Positions 30,897 through 40,437 of a DNA stretch of 64,000 bases are shown piece by piece. The DNA lies in the NCBI GenBank assembly GCA_948144175.1, contig CANXME010002099.1, forward strand, positions 1 to 64,000. Direction: 5' to 3'. Origin of the DNA: Closterium sp. NIES-65. Taxonomy: Eukaryota; Streptophyta; Zygnematophyceae; Desmidiales; Closteriaceae. The notes beneath the pieces are model-generated. The model was not told where the DNA came from. It saw only the letters and a program-made list of their open reading frames with translations, and made no database searches. Every line of letters starts with the position of its first letter. The first letter of the stretch is position 1. The position numbers and the translations under genes were made by a program.

Positions 30897-30966
30897 AAGT
30901 GGCCCAGTCAGTAGAATGGGCACTTCCGAAGGATGCGGTTCCGGGCTCAAACCCCAGTGCCGGCGC
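30897..30966 (+). ncRNA. tRNA-derived, SINE-like segment
   Basis: GTGGCCCAGTCAGTAGAATGG resembles the D-arm and box A (split here). An arm-like TTCCGAAGGA follows, then CGGGCTCAAACCCC resembling box B and the T-arm. No clean acceptor stem. It lies directly against segment X (31005). Could be a SINE head or a decayed tRNA gene. Confidence 0.35.
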
Positions 30967-31004
30967 CTTCTGCCAGCCCCCCAGAAGGGGGTTTTGCACT
31001 GTGT

Positions 31005-31254
31005 CAGAAACCTCCTTGCCCTCACCCGGCTAGCTCATTGCCCACCCTGCTACCCTTGTTCCTGCCCACACATCCCTCCCCTCATCCTCGTTCCACCTGT
31101 CCCATCTCTGCTCATATTGTCCCTTGGCGCTCTCCCATCACCCTTGCCTTGTCTTCAACGACTCCCCCCCCCTTTTTCTCCTTTCTCTGTATCGTTCTGC
31201 TACCCCACTTTCTGCTTACCCTTATCTTTGTTCATTTCCTTCTCAGCCCCTTCC
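31005..31254 (-). repeat. Segment X, duplicate of the Gypsy-2 3' end outside its LTR
   Basis: About 248 bp nearly identical to 31816-32078, which is the end of Gypsy-2 pol and 3' untranslated DNA. The two copies flank the left 560-bp repeat. They differ mainly in the length of a C run (about 10 here, 22 or more there). Confidence 0.85.
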
Positions 31255-31814
31255 ACTAAATGCCCTTCCCCTAATCCATCAGATTGCGGATATGGCTTCG
31301 CTAAGAGACTGCTTATCTTGAGAAGAATTCACAGTAAATTGCGAAAACAATCACGCAGTAGCAGTCCCATGGCCCAGGAACCTCTAATATTGCACCCACC
31401 CTAGCCTAGCTAAGCATGGCTACCAACAGATGAGTGCTAGCAGCCGAGCTTCGCCACCCTTGCAGTTATCCTGCCTTCCTCCAGCTGGCGGGTGTGACTT
31501 CCAGCTCCCCCTGGACTCGGTGTCTGCACACAAGCAAAAAAACAAACACATGCATCCCCTCAAACCCCATTCACCCCCTTCCGCCACGTAAGCTCGCCAT
31601 CCCTTCTCCCAGCCAGCCACAGGTTCGTCCCAACCTTTACCCACTGCCTGCCAATGCCGAGCTGCCCTCCACCTCCTGCTATTGCTTCTACACCCCGTTA
31701 TCCACTTTCTCGACTATATACAAATGTACACATTGTTCCTCCTTGCCTCAATTACAGCCCCTCCCCTTTCTGTCAGCGTTCTTTTAGGATTTCCCTCAAG
31801 AACTCTGACAGCTG
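31255..31814 (-). repeat. Gypsy-2 LTR (3' in element sense)
   Basis: 560 bp from ACTAAATGCCC to CTGACAGCTG. Core limits with TG..CA would be 31261-31810. It contains a TATA-like TATATAC/GTATATAG near 31715-31725. Confidence 0.8.
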
Positions 31815-31970
31815 TCGGAAACCTCCTTGCCCTCACCCGGCTAGCTCATTGCCCACCCTGCTACCCTTGTTCCTGCCCACACATCCCTCCCCTCATCCTC
31901 GTTCCACCTGTCCCATCTCTGCTCATATTGTCCCTTGGCGCTCTCCCATCACCCTTGCCTTGTCTTCAAC

Positions 31971-31996
31971 GACCCCCCCCCCCCCCCCCCCCCCCT
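31971..31996 (+). repeat. Poly-C run
   Basis: More than 20 consecutive C in segment X' of Gypsy-2; its twin at 31169 is about half as long. Its length is likely unstable or poorly assembled. Confidence 0.9.
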
Positions 31997-32022
31997 TTTT
32001 CTCCTTTCTCTGTATCGTTCTG

Positions 32023-32330
32023 CTACCCCACTTTCTGCTTACCCTTATCTTTGTTCATTTCCTTCTCAGCCCCTTCCTGCCCCCTCCCGTGACGCATCGC
32101 CGCCGCCCTCGCACGCGTCATGGGACCAGAGGGGCTTCCCTTGCCTTTCTCCGAGCGAATCTTCGCCACATTGGTCACGTGATCGGACACTTGCTTGCCC
32201 TTGCCATCCTCCAGTATGATCACCCCCGACGGCTTGACTTCCTTGACTGCCCACCGTTGCTGTGATAGCCCCACATCCAGGGCGTGCTGCCGCTGCCGCC
32301 TCAGGTACACCTCCTCCCCTTCCTGCATCC
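32023..32330 (-). pseudogene. Gypsy-2 integrase C-terminal barrel, shifted frame
   Basis: Reads LDVGLSQQRWAVKEVKPSG, VIILEDGKGKQVSDHVTNV and then a Lys/Glu-rich tail. This is the usual R-W-x-G-P-F-like barrel and HV block near the end of Ty3 integrases. It is out of frame with the segment before it by one base near 32330, inside a GGAAGGGGAGGAGG tract. Confidence 0.75.
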
Positions 32331-32744
32331 TGCTTCCTTCTTCCTGCCCTTTATCTCTTGCCGCTGCTTGTACCTCTCAATGTCCCGCAGCTGAGCGACG
32401 TGCAGATTCTCCATGGCTGCGGGCAGCAGCCGCCGTAGGTACGCTGCTCGCGCGTCGGCTACAGCGACCCATTTTTCTGCCGATCCTGTGGTCACCACGT
32501 CCAGGAGGAGCTTTGGTGCCCCCACGGGCATCACTGGCTCCTTGCCAAACAGCACGTAATACGGCGACACGTCCTTGAGTGCTGCTTGCTTGCTAAATCG
32601 GTATCCAGCCATAACCCAGCAGAGCCTTCTGTCCCAATCCCGCTTATGCTCCTCACCGTAAGCCCTTAACCCTCTTTTCACCGTCTGCACCAGCCGCTCG
32701 GTCAACCCATCGCTCTGCGGATGATAACGGGCAAGCAGCGATGC
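32331..32744 (-). pseudogene. Gypsy-2 integrase core end, shifted frame
   Basis: Begins in the block YHPQSDGLTERLVQTVKRG (contains the catalytic Glu) and runs through WDRRLCWVMAGYRFSKQAAL and SPYYVLFGKEPVMPV. The preceding 1478-codon frame runs on to 32702 in a wrong frame (IIRRAMG, TGA), so one base is missing or added near 32744. If the assembly is wrong here, the element could be intact. Confidence 0.85.
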
Positions 32745-35700
32745 CTGATCCCCGTTGCCCTAAGCAGCTCATCGAACGCTCCTTTGAATTCTGTGCCTTG
32801 GTCCGTCAGCACCTCTCCGCATGCCCCCAGACGCGTAACCACCATCTCCTCAAACGCTTCTGCCACCGCCTCTGCCGTTTTGTGCACTAAGGGTTTGGCT
32901 TCCGCCCATTTGCTTACGTGTTCCACCATCAGCAGTATGTAACGTCTTCCCTTCGTGCTGAGTGGAAGCTCCCCCGCGATGTCCAGCGACCACCTATAGC
33001 CCAAGCTCACCACCGGCAATGGTTGTAGCTCTGCCTTCTCCCGTTCCAGCACCGCCCTGTTCCGTCCGCATGCCTCGCATTTCCACACCCAGTCCTTAAC
33101 CTGCTTGCGCAGGCCTGCCCACCACCATCCGGTTTGTACCAGCTGCTGCGTTCTTAGTGGCCCGTAATGCCCCAGCTTCTCGTGTACTTCTTTGATGATA
33201 CCTTCCCTCTCCTCTGGTGCGGGCACGTGCTTCCATCCTTCTCCTGTCCTCAGCTGCACTTGCCCCTTGAACCAGCGGTAAAACTCCCCTCGCGCTCTTA
33301 CTCTAGCTGTCACCGCTCCTGCCTCTGTTGTTGCCCCCTGAATCCATGCTAGGGCTGCCTTATCTTCCCATATGTCTGCAGGTCCGCCTCGCCCTTCTCC
33401 CCACTGCCCCCCTTGGTCTGCTTCCTTCGCCAGCGCCATTAGGCACGCTGAGGGCTGCATCACCGGCGAGTTCCTCGAGAGCCCGTCAACGTGCTGCATG
33501 GTTTTCCCCGGCCTATGCCTAATCTCAAAGTCGTACTCTTGGAGCTTCATTGCCCACCGCGCGTTCCTGCCCGTCAAATCCGGCGTCTGCATGAGCCACA
33601 GCAGGGGTTGGTGATCCGTCACCAGGGTAAACTTCCTCCCGTGTAAGTACACCCGAAAGTGCTTAACTGCCCACACTACCGCTAACCCCTCTCCCTCGTA
33701 CGATGAGTAGTTGCTCTCCGCTGCATTGCAGCTGCGGCTTGCGAAGGCCACTACCTTCTCCACCTCCCCCTTCATCTGAGCCAGGACTGCACCCATGCCC
33801 ACGCTGCTCCAGTCAGTGTAGAGCACGTAAGGCAGATCGGCTCTAGGTAGCTCCAGCACTGCTCCATTCTTTACGGCGCCCATGAGGTCCTGCACGTCTC
33901 TCTCCTGGTCTGGTCCCCACTCCCACTTGCAATCCTCCCTCAATAGTTGATTCAGTGCTTGCGCTCGGCTGCTGAAGTTTGGCACAAACTTCCTGTAATA
34001 GTTGAGGAAGCCTAGCAATGCGCGCAGGGCACTCCTGTCCTTCGGTGTTGACACGCGATCCAGCACTTCTACTTTCGCCTTCTGTATGCCGATCCTCCCC
34101 CCTACCACTTCGAATCCTAGGTACGCCACCGTGCTCTGGCCAAACTTGCACTTCCCTGGGTGACAGGTCATCCCGGCGTTCTGTATCGCACTCAGGACCG
34201 TCTCGACATCCTTCACATGCGCACTGCTGTCCCTGCTGAACACGATCACGTCGTCGATATAGCAGGCGGCGTTCGGCACGTCGCGCAGAACCTGATCCAT
34301 AATGCGCTGGAATTCCGGCGAGGCCGACTTCAAGCCAAATGGCAGCGTGTTCCACTCGTATTGCCCATCCGGCCCGTGGAAGGCTGTCTTCTTCTGGTCA
34401 GCTTCTATGATGGGTATTTGGTTGAACCCCTGCCGCAGATCTAGGGTGGAGAAGACCACCGCTGCCGCTAACTTGTCGAACAGCTCGTCCGGCGTGGGCG
34501 TTTGGTACCGTTTCATCACCGTCACCTTATTGAGCCCGCGGTAATCCCCACACATTCGCTTTGACAGCACTTGCCCTGTGAGGTCTGTTCTAGCAGCTAC
34601 TACCGTGGCTGCTGCGTATTCCGAGTTGGATTTCCGTATGAACCCGGCTTCCCTCAGCTCTTGGCATTTCTCTGTGCAGATCTGTAGTTCTTCTGCTGTC
34701 ATCCTCCGCCGCCGCTGGTACACTGGAATCTCAGTGGTTAACTCGATGCTGACTTCCGCCATGTTGCACCTGCCCACCTCCTTCAGTGTGTACGCGAACG
34801 CCTGCCGATATTTCGCAAGCACCTTCCTTAGTTCTGCCGCGTCCTCTTCGGTGACGCCATCTCCGATCTCCCACTGATGCTCTGCTGCTGCTGGCGCCGC
34901 TGGCTCCTTCTCCCTCATCCCCCGCGCTGACCCTTCCGCCTTCGCTGGCTCCGTCGGTTGGCCCTGTGCCTTCTCTTGCGATCGCTCTCCCTGTGTCTTC
35001 GTCTCTGCTCCTACCTCCTTCGTTGCCGCCATCAGGGCGAATTCTCCTGATCCGAACTCACGCTCATAGCTCTCCCTTCTCCGCTGCCTCTCGATGGCCC
35101 CCTCCACCCAGTCCAAGTCCTCTCGCTTCTTGTTCACGGCTGCCTCTTCCCGAGCGGCTGGCAGCTCGATCTGGGTCGGTTCTGCATACACCGCTGGTAC
35201 TTCGTCCTCCTCTTCCCACGGATACACCCACCTCTTCTCCAGCGGATGCCCCAACTGGTGCTGGGCCAGATCATTCGCGTGCATCTCTCCCAGCATGGCC
35301 CTAGCGAGGGCCTCTTTAGCAACCGAGCGCTCCGTGGGTGGCTGCACTGCTGCCGCCTTGTCTCGTTTTCGCTCCCACCGAAGCTGTGAGTGATACATCC
35401 GGATAGTCGCCACCAGCCAGTGCATGACGTTCAAATCCATGGCTCTCCCCAGAGCACGCCTCCTCGCCGCTTCCGTCACCTCTGGATGTGCGGTCGCATC
35501 TTCCATGAAACCCATGGCCAATTCCCGCTCTAGCGCTGTCGGTTCCTGCCATTCTCCCGCTGTAGAGTCGTACACCATTCCTGGCCCCGGGTCTTCCCCG
35601 TGCATCTTAAAGGCCGCTGCGCCCTCGTATGACACAAACGTGGGCCAAGCCCGCCGCGGCTTCCCTATCTCGTTACACGCGAACTGCGTCGGATGATCCG

Positions 35701-37168
35701 GCTGTGTCACCAGTGCGGGCATCCTCCCTACTTCAAGGATGTCTTCCACCAACAAGGGCACGGGGCGTTCCATCAGCGACAAGCGGTACTGCAGGGCTGC
35801 GTTCGTTACTCCATTCGTCCAGTAGCGGCGCACCCTATGCGCCCGGCTGCCCGTCTGCGCCCCATCCACTACAATCCCCGGGCCCAGTACCCCCGTTACT
35901 TCCTCATGTGCCACTTGGATCTGCTCCCGCACATCCCCCTCCATGTCCACGTTCTCCACGATGTAGAGCACTTCCCCCTGCACCCGTTTGAGGATTCGCA
36001 GCACTCGCACTAACTCCCTCAAAAGGCTGCTCCTTTCGTCCCTCATGCCTCTACCTGCCCCTGCCCGCAAATATCCTTGACACTCCCAGCCCGCAATGAC
36101 CACATCAATCTTCCCCCATCCCCTTATGGTCTGCTCCGTCACCATCCGTATGTCGCAGGCCTGAGTGTGCGTGCTTTGTTCCAACGCCAAGGCCGTCAGC
36201 TGGTGCGGGTATCTCTTTTGCAGCTGCTCCGCGTGATTCCATGCCATCTTCACCGACTCCATGTCTGATTCCACCAGTATCCACTTCTCCACGTAGGCCC
36301 CAGCCTTCATGACTGCTGCTAAGCCCGTGCCGATGCCGCCAAAGAGCTCCAATACTACTGTGGGACCCAGTAGCCTCTTGGTGTCCGTGCATATCTGCAT
36401 TAGGTCTCCGTCGTCCCCGTCAGTCCCCTCCGCTGGCGTATGCATCCTCGCGGTTTGCTGCCAGGAGGGTACTCCTAGCTCTTCCCGCAATTCTGCTTCG
36501 GTGCACTGGTAAGCTTCCCTCGGCTCTCTCCTTACGAAGCGTACTAGTAACGTGCCAATGGGGCCGTCATCCTTCCAATAGTGCACGCGATACTGCATCT
36601 TCTCCTCCCACATGCAGATTGTCGAGCCGATGCCAAAGAGGTACTCCACCCCTATGAGCAGGTCGAAGTCCAACGAATCCGACACTCCGCAGTGCACCCT
36701 CAGCGTGCACTCCTCTGGTGTACCCGGATTCAGCACCAAGGCCATGGACTGCCCAGTTTTTGGCATCCACTTCGCCTCTCCTCCATCCGCCGTCATAAGC
36801 TGGTAGCCCTCCGGTATCAGTCGCTCAGCCTTGTCCAGCTGCAGCTTCTCCGCCAATTGCTTGCCGATTAATACATGTGCTGCTCCCGTGTCCACTATGG
36901 CTCTCTGGGCTCGTAGCCCCCCAACCGTGATTGCCCCTGGTTCGATCGTCAGCACCGTGGCCTGACAGATCATGCGAACGCGCGGATGCCGAAACGCCGC
37001 TCCTTCTCTGTCCTCGGTCGCGCTTGCCCGCCTCCTCGGGCCATCTTCCCGCCTTTCGTCCTCCCTGAAGAGCTGTCTGCGCGCGCCGTTCCTCAGGCCT
37101 AGCTCCTCTCGCTCCCGTGCGGGTTGTGCCATTAGCATGAACTCTGGCTCTTCCGAGTCTTCCTCTTC
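32702..37168 (-). CDS. Gypsy-2 Pol: protease, DNMT3-like methyltransferase, RT, RNase H, integrase
   Basis: Open for about 1488 codons after the gag TAG; positions below count from the first Met (37138). Protease DTGA at 83-86. Methyltransferase 259-580: motif I ELFGGIGTGL (264-273), a DIRMVTEQTIRGWGKIDVVI stretch like DNMT3, motif IV as AGWECQG with the catalytic Cys at 353 but Glu for the usual Pro, motif VI VENV (394-397), HRVRRYW (motif VIII-like) and a motif X-like LGRAMDLNVMHWL near 563-575. RT follows with KRMCGDYRGLNK, FSTLDLRQGFNQIPI and catalytic YIDD. RNase H follows with LYTDWSSVGMGAVL and SYEGEGLAVVWAVKHF. The integrase H2C2 head (HEKLGHYGPL, CEACGRN) and core (SLDIAGELP, LTDQGTEFKG) come last. 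A methyltransferase within Pol is known from charophyte and dinoflagellate retrotransposons and may methylate new copies. Confidence 0.93.
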   Translation of the reverse strand, partial: EEEDSEEPEFMLMAQPAREREELGLRNGARRQLFREDERREDGPRRRASATEDREGAAFRHPRVRMICQATVLTIEPGAITVGGLRAQRAIVDTGAAHVLIGKQLAEKLQLDKAERLIPEGYQLMTADGGEAKWMPKTGQSMALVLNPGTPEECTLRVHCGVSDSLDFDLLIGVEYLFGIGSTICMWEEKMQYRVHYWKDDGPIGTLLVRFVRREPREAYQCTEAELREELGVPSWQQTARMHTPAEGTDGDDGDLMQICTDTKRLLGPTVVLELFGGIGTGLAAVMKAGAYVEKWILVESDMESVKMAWNHAEQLQKRYPHQLTALALEQSTHTQACDIRMVTEQTIRGWGKIDVVIAGWECQGYLRAGAGRGMRDERSSLLRELVRVLRILKRVQGEVLYIVENVDMEGDVREQIQVAHEEVTGVLGPGIVVDGAQTGSRAHRVRRYWTNGVTNAALQYRLSLMERPVPLLVEDILEVGRMPALVTQPDHPTQFACNEIGKPRRAWPTFVSYEGAAAFKMHGEDPGPGMVYDSTAGEWQEPTALERELAMGFMEDATAHPEVTEAARRRALGRAMDLNVMHWLVATIRMYHSQLRWERKRDKAAAVQPPTERSVAKEALARAMLGEMHANDLAQHQLGHPLEKRWVYPWEEEDEVPAVYAEPTQIELPAAREEAAVNKKREDLDWVEGAIERQRRRESYEREFGSGEFALMAATKEVGAETKTQGERSQEKAQGQPTEPAKAEGSARGMREKEPAAPAAAEHQWEIGDGVTEEDAAELRKVLAKYRQAFAYTLKEVGRCNMAEVSIELTTEIPVYQRRRRMTAEELQICTEKCQELREAGFIRKSNSEYAAATVVAARTDLTGQVLSKRMCGDYRGLNKVTVMKRYQTPTPDELFDKLAAAVVFSTLDLRQGFNQIPIIEADQKKTAFHGPDGQYEWNTLPFGLKSASPEFQRIMDQVLRDVPNAACYIDDVIVFSRDSSAHVKDVETVLSAIQNAGMTCHPGKCKFGQSTVAYLGFEVVGGRIGIQKAKVEVLDRVSTPKDRSALRALLGFLNYYRKFVPNFSSRAQALNQLLREDCKWEWGPDQERDVQDLMGAVKNGAVLELPRADLPYVLYTDWSSVGMGAVLAQMKGEVEKVVAFASRSCNAAESNYSSYEGEGLAVVWAVKHFRVYLHGRKFTLVTDHQPLLWLMQTPDLTGRNARWAMKLQEYDFEIRHRPGKTMQHVDGLSRNSPVMQPSACLMALAKEADQGGQWGEGRGGPADIWEDKAALAWIQGATTEAGAVTARVRARGEFYRWFKGQVQLRTGEGWKHVPAPEEREGIIKEVHEKLGHYGPLRTQQLVQTGWWWAGLRKQVKDWVWKCEACGRNRAVLEREKAELQPLPVVSLGYRWSLDIAGELPLSTKGRRYILLMVEHVSKWAEAKPLVHKTAEAVAEAFEEMVVTRLGACGEVLTDQGTEFKGAFDELLRATGIRHRCLPVIIRRAMG

Positions 37169-38455
37169 CTATGCCACCATCGCCGGCTGCTTCTCCTCCA
37201 CTGCTTCTAGTTCTGCTAATTGCGCCCGCAGCCGCGCCATGATGGCTTGCCGATCTTCACCTCCCTCCGCTCCTCGCCTGTCCCTGCGGTTTGCGTAGCA
37301 ATCTGCTTCCCGATGCCCCTTTCTTCCACAGCGTGCGCACACTGGGGCCCCCGGACAGTCCCGACGCAAATGCTCGCGACTCCCGCAGAGCGAACAGGCT
37401 GCTGGGTTCCGGCAATCCCTGCGCAGATGTCCCGGCTGCCCACAGTTATGGCAACGTCGGGTCTCTTCCCTTCCCCTTTCCTCCACCTCCTGATACGCGG
37501 ACGCGGCTGCCCATGCCGGCCGTCTCCTCTCGGAACCCCGATCCACTGTTCTCTCGACCTCGTAGAGCCTGCGTCCCGTCTCCACTCGTTTAACAATTTC
37601 GTACGCCTCTTTCAGCGTCGCTTCCGCGCCCAGCTCGAACACCCGCACTTCCACGTCTTGCCGCAGTGGTTGACTCAGGCCATGGACGAACTTCCCGATC
37701 AGTCGTCCCTGGTCTCCACAGTTCATGTCCTCCCCCAATTCCACCAGCCTCCCGTAGTATGCCAGCAGCGATTCTCCCTCTCGCCTTCTGAACGACCGGA
37801 ATTCGACCACTCGCTCCGCCGTTTGCGCAGGAAATTGCTCTCGCAACATTGCTAGGAACCTCGCCGTAGGATCCCTTTCGCCCGGGGCCCGCCCTGCCGC
37901 CCACTCCAACAGCTCCTTGCGAGATATGCGGTAATAGGTCTCTGCCTCCCCGGTCAGCGTATTGGCCAGCCCTCGGAAGAACTCCTCTGGGTCCAGCTGA
38001 TCCTTCGCCCATCGCACTTGCAGATTTTCCAACTGCATGATGTAGTTCTTCAGGCTCGGACCTCGTCGAGCATCGCCGGAGAATCTTTCCGGCACTTCTA
38101 TCTTCGGCAGCTGAGTGTATTTCCAGCGCTGCATCATCGTCTCGTCCTCCGTGCCTTGCCACGAGGCGCTACGCTGATATCCCACCGGTCCACCCATTTG
38201 CGACCGCGGTCGCGCCTGCGGCCCCTGCGCTCCCTCCGATCCAGTCGGCGCGTTGCCTCCGCCGCCTGCGCTTCCGGTCTGAGCACCTCCCCTGGGGCCG
38301 GTTGCTCCCTCACAGGGCCCAGTCTGGCCTTCTACATCTCCGCCTCCCGGCGGCAGGTTATTCTCCCGCTGATTCCCGTCTCCTCCCATCATCCTCTCGT
38401 CCTGTCCTTGCGTAGCTCTGACTGCTTCTATCCACCTTTCTGACCGCAATCGCAT
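37169..38455 (-). CDS. Gypsy-2 Gag with three zinc knuckles
   Basis: 428 codons from 38455. A Gly/Gln-rich N-terminus precedes the Ty3-type capsid region (PERFSGDARRGPSLKNYIMQ, VRWAKDQLDPEEFFRGLANT, FRSFRRREGESLLAYYGRL). Three CCHC knuckles follow at the C-terminus: CHNCGQPGHLRRDC, CSLCGSREHLRRDC and CARCGRKGHREADC. The stop is TAG (37169-37171), and the same frame continues into Pol as EEEDSEEPEFM. The start codon is 18 bp from the LTR repeat, leaving no normal leader. Confidence 0.92.
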   Translation of the reverse strand: MRLRSERWIEAVRATQGQDERMMGGDGNQRENNLPPGGGDVEGQTGPCEGATGPRGGAQTGSAGGGGNAPTGSEGAQGPQARPRSQMGGPVGYQRSASWQGTEDETMMQRWKYTQLPKIEVPERFSGDARRGPSLKNYIMQLENLQVRWAKDQLDPEEFFRGLANTLTGEAETYYRISRKELLEWAAGRAPGERDPTARFLAMLREQFPAQTAERVVEFRSFRRREGESLLAYYGRLVELGEDMNCGDQGRLIGKFVHGLSQPLRQDVEVRVFELGAEATLKEAYEIVKRVETGRRLYEVERTVDRGSERRRPAWAAASAYQEVEERGREETRRCHNCGQPGHLRRDCRNPAACSLCGSREHLRRDCPGAPVCARCGRKGHREADCYANRRDRRGAEGGEDRQAIMARLRAQLAELEAVEEKQPAMVA

Positions 38456-38472
38456 TCGGACTGCGTGATTGT

Positions 38473-39032
38473 ACTAAATGCCCTTCCCCTAATCCATCAG
38501 ACTGCGGATATGGCTTCGCTAAGAGACTGCTTATCTTGAGAAGAATTCACAGTAAATTGCGAAAACAATCACGCAGTAGCAGTCCCATGGCCCAGGAACC
38601 TCTAATATTGCACCCACCCTAGCCTAGCTAAGCATGGCTACCAACAGATGAGTGCTAGCAGCCGAGCTTTGCCACCCTTGCAGTTATCCTGCCTTCCTCC
38701 AGCTGGCGGGTGTGACTTCCAGCTCCCCCTGGACTCGGTGTCTGCACACAAGCAAAAAAACAAACACATGCATCCCCTCAAACCCCATTCACCCCCTTCC
38801 GCCACGTAAGCTCGCCATCCCTTCTCCCAGCCAGCCACAGGTTCGTCCCAACCTTTACCCACTGCCTGCCAATGCCGAGCTGCCCTCCACCTCCTGCTAT
38901 TGCTTCTACACCCCGTTATCCACTTTCTCGACTATATACAAATGTACACATTGTTCCTCCTTGCCTCAATTACAGCCCCTCCCCTTTCTGTCAGCGTTCT
39001 TTTAGGATTTCCCTCAAGAACTCTGACAGCTG
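38473..39032 (-). repeat. Gypsy-2 LTR (5' in element sense)
   Basis: 560 bp, about two differences from 31255-31814 (CAGACTG/CAGATTG and GCTTTGCC/GCTTCGCC). Core TG..CA limits 38479-39028. Confidence 0.85.
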
Positions 39033-39639
39033 CTCATCTGGGAGTGGATAGTCCTACCTTGATACCCAGCGAGGCGTGTAAACAAGTGGGTAGGCGGATT
39101 ACGATCGACAGCCGGGGTAATACCAAAGGGGATTTCCCCTAAAACCTTTACCTTTACCTTTACCAATAAACCCAGACCAATTAGGGTTGAGGCTCCCGAA
39201 TTGCATGCCATCCCCCTCCGTCTTGTTGAGATATACAACACAGAATGTATCACCGATTCACCGTGCCCTTCGTTCCGTTGAGATATACAACACAGAAAGT
39301 ATCACCGATTCACTGTGCTACGTCAAGTTATAGCGATAATGGACCACACTTAACCTTTCACGAATCTCTTCGCTTTCTATATTCCTGATTCCGCCTCTAG
39401 CCGTCAGTTGCACCAATTCCCCAGCCTCGGCCTAAATGCCCTCACCCCAAACCAAGCCAAACCAACCCATCCCAATCCAACCCAGCCCTTGACAGCTCAA
39501 ACACCTTCCACTTCCACTTCCGCTTCCGCTTCCACTTCCACTTCCACACCAATCCAATCCACAGCTGCTATGCGATTCAACTCCTCACACTTACTTCCCA
39601 CCCGCTAGCCTTTGCAAGTGGTGCCTCTTAGTAGTGCAG
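39033..39639. other. Intergenic, with a short direct repeat
   Basis: Contains two copies of GTTGAGATATACAACACAGA followed by GTATCACCGATTCAC (about 39226-39262 and 39280-39317), an ACCTTT microsatellite (39139-39163) and CCAACCC-type sequence plus a CACTTCCRCTTC run (39515-39550). No gene seen. Confidence 0.6.
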
Positions 39640-40372
39640 CTTCTCGCTAATGGTGATGGTTCTTTGGAAGGACGAATGCCTGCCAAACCAAGCCAAGCCC
39701 ACGTAGTGCTTGCGCTGCCGTCGCGTGCATTTCATTCGTCCATGCTGCTGCTGTAGCAGCAGCCGTTCGTTTCAGTGCCCTAGCCTACGCGCATCGCTCT
39801 CTTACAGGAACCGGCAATGACTAGCTCAGTATGTTATGTGGACGGCCGTTGGCGAGAATATTGCATGGCACGTGCTGGGTGTGTCTTTTGTCGTGGAAAC
39901 TGCCACGTAGGACACTTATTGGGCGGATGTCGTGCGCTCAGCTCTTCCAGGAAAGCTCACCGCCATCTTATCTTAAAAACTCAGCTTCGTATCGCTCCTA
40001 TTCGTTCCCTTATCTTACTTCCTCGCTCGAAATGGAAACTCATTTTGGGTTTCACCCTGAAACTGTAAAGTAGGTTTGGTTTCTCCCAGGACATTTTCTG
40101 GAAGCTAGCAATCGCTTGACTCGGAGTCAAACATGGCGGACGTAGAATATCCTTGAGCCGCGCGTTCCGTCTCCGTTCTTCACGACGCGTTCCGCGCTCA
40201 CGTTAGTACCACCACAGCAGCGTGCCTCCTCGTGCTCCTCCTCTACTGCTCACCGACGACGGCATTCCGGCCCAAATCGAGGCAGATTGTACCGAAGATA
40301 TTTATTGATCCGTGTGGGATAGATAATTAACCAGCGGTGGGCGGAACCAGCAGTGACTCGTTGCAGACTTTG
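39640..40372 (+). pseudogene. LRR receptor-like gene copy 2: upstream region and broken 5' end
   Basis: 39640-40132 matches the upstream regions of LRR copies 1 and 4 (same orientation relative to the gene). The start ATGGCGGACGTAGAATATCC at 40133 is followed at once by a frame loss (TGA after seven codons). Similarity then goes on in other frames through CTCCTCCTCTACTGCTCACC (signal peptide end) and GTGGGCGGAACCAGCAGTGA, and stops near 40372. Only about 80 codons of the gene are present, all before the LRRs. Confidence 0.7.
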
Positions 40373-40437
40373 GCTCTCAGTGTAACGTATTACCCTAACT
40401 ACCGAGCTAACAACCATCGATCTCTCTCTAAGTCTAT

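Larger units (their letters stand above)
31255..39032 (-). mobile_element. Gypsy-2: Ty3/gypsy retrotransposon carrying a cytosine methyltransferase domain
   Basis: Minus-strand element between two 560-bp direct repeats (31255-31814 and 38473-39032) that differ at only about two bases by eye, so it is young. Gag and Pol are in one frame separated by a single TAG (37169-37171). Pol runs protease, DNMT3-like methyltransferase, RT, RNase H, integrase. Frameshifts near 32744 and 32330 affect only the integrase. Oddities: gag starts 18 bp after the right repeat with no recognisable primer-binding site, flanking target duplications are not evident, and a 3' segment is duplicated outside the left repeat. 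Confidence 0.92.

Noticed and set aside
34566-37298. Many plus-strand open frames across the Gypsy-2 region
   Set aside because: Antisense shadows of the 1488-codon Pol frame in GC-rich DNA; none has a recognisable domain.
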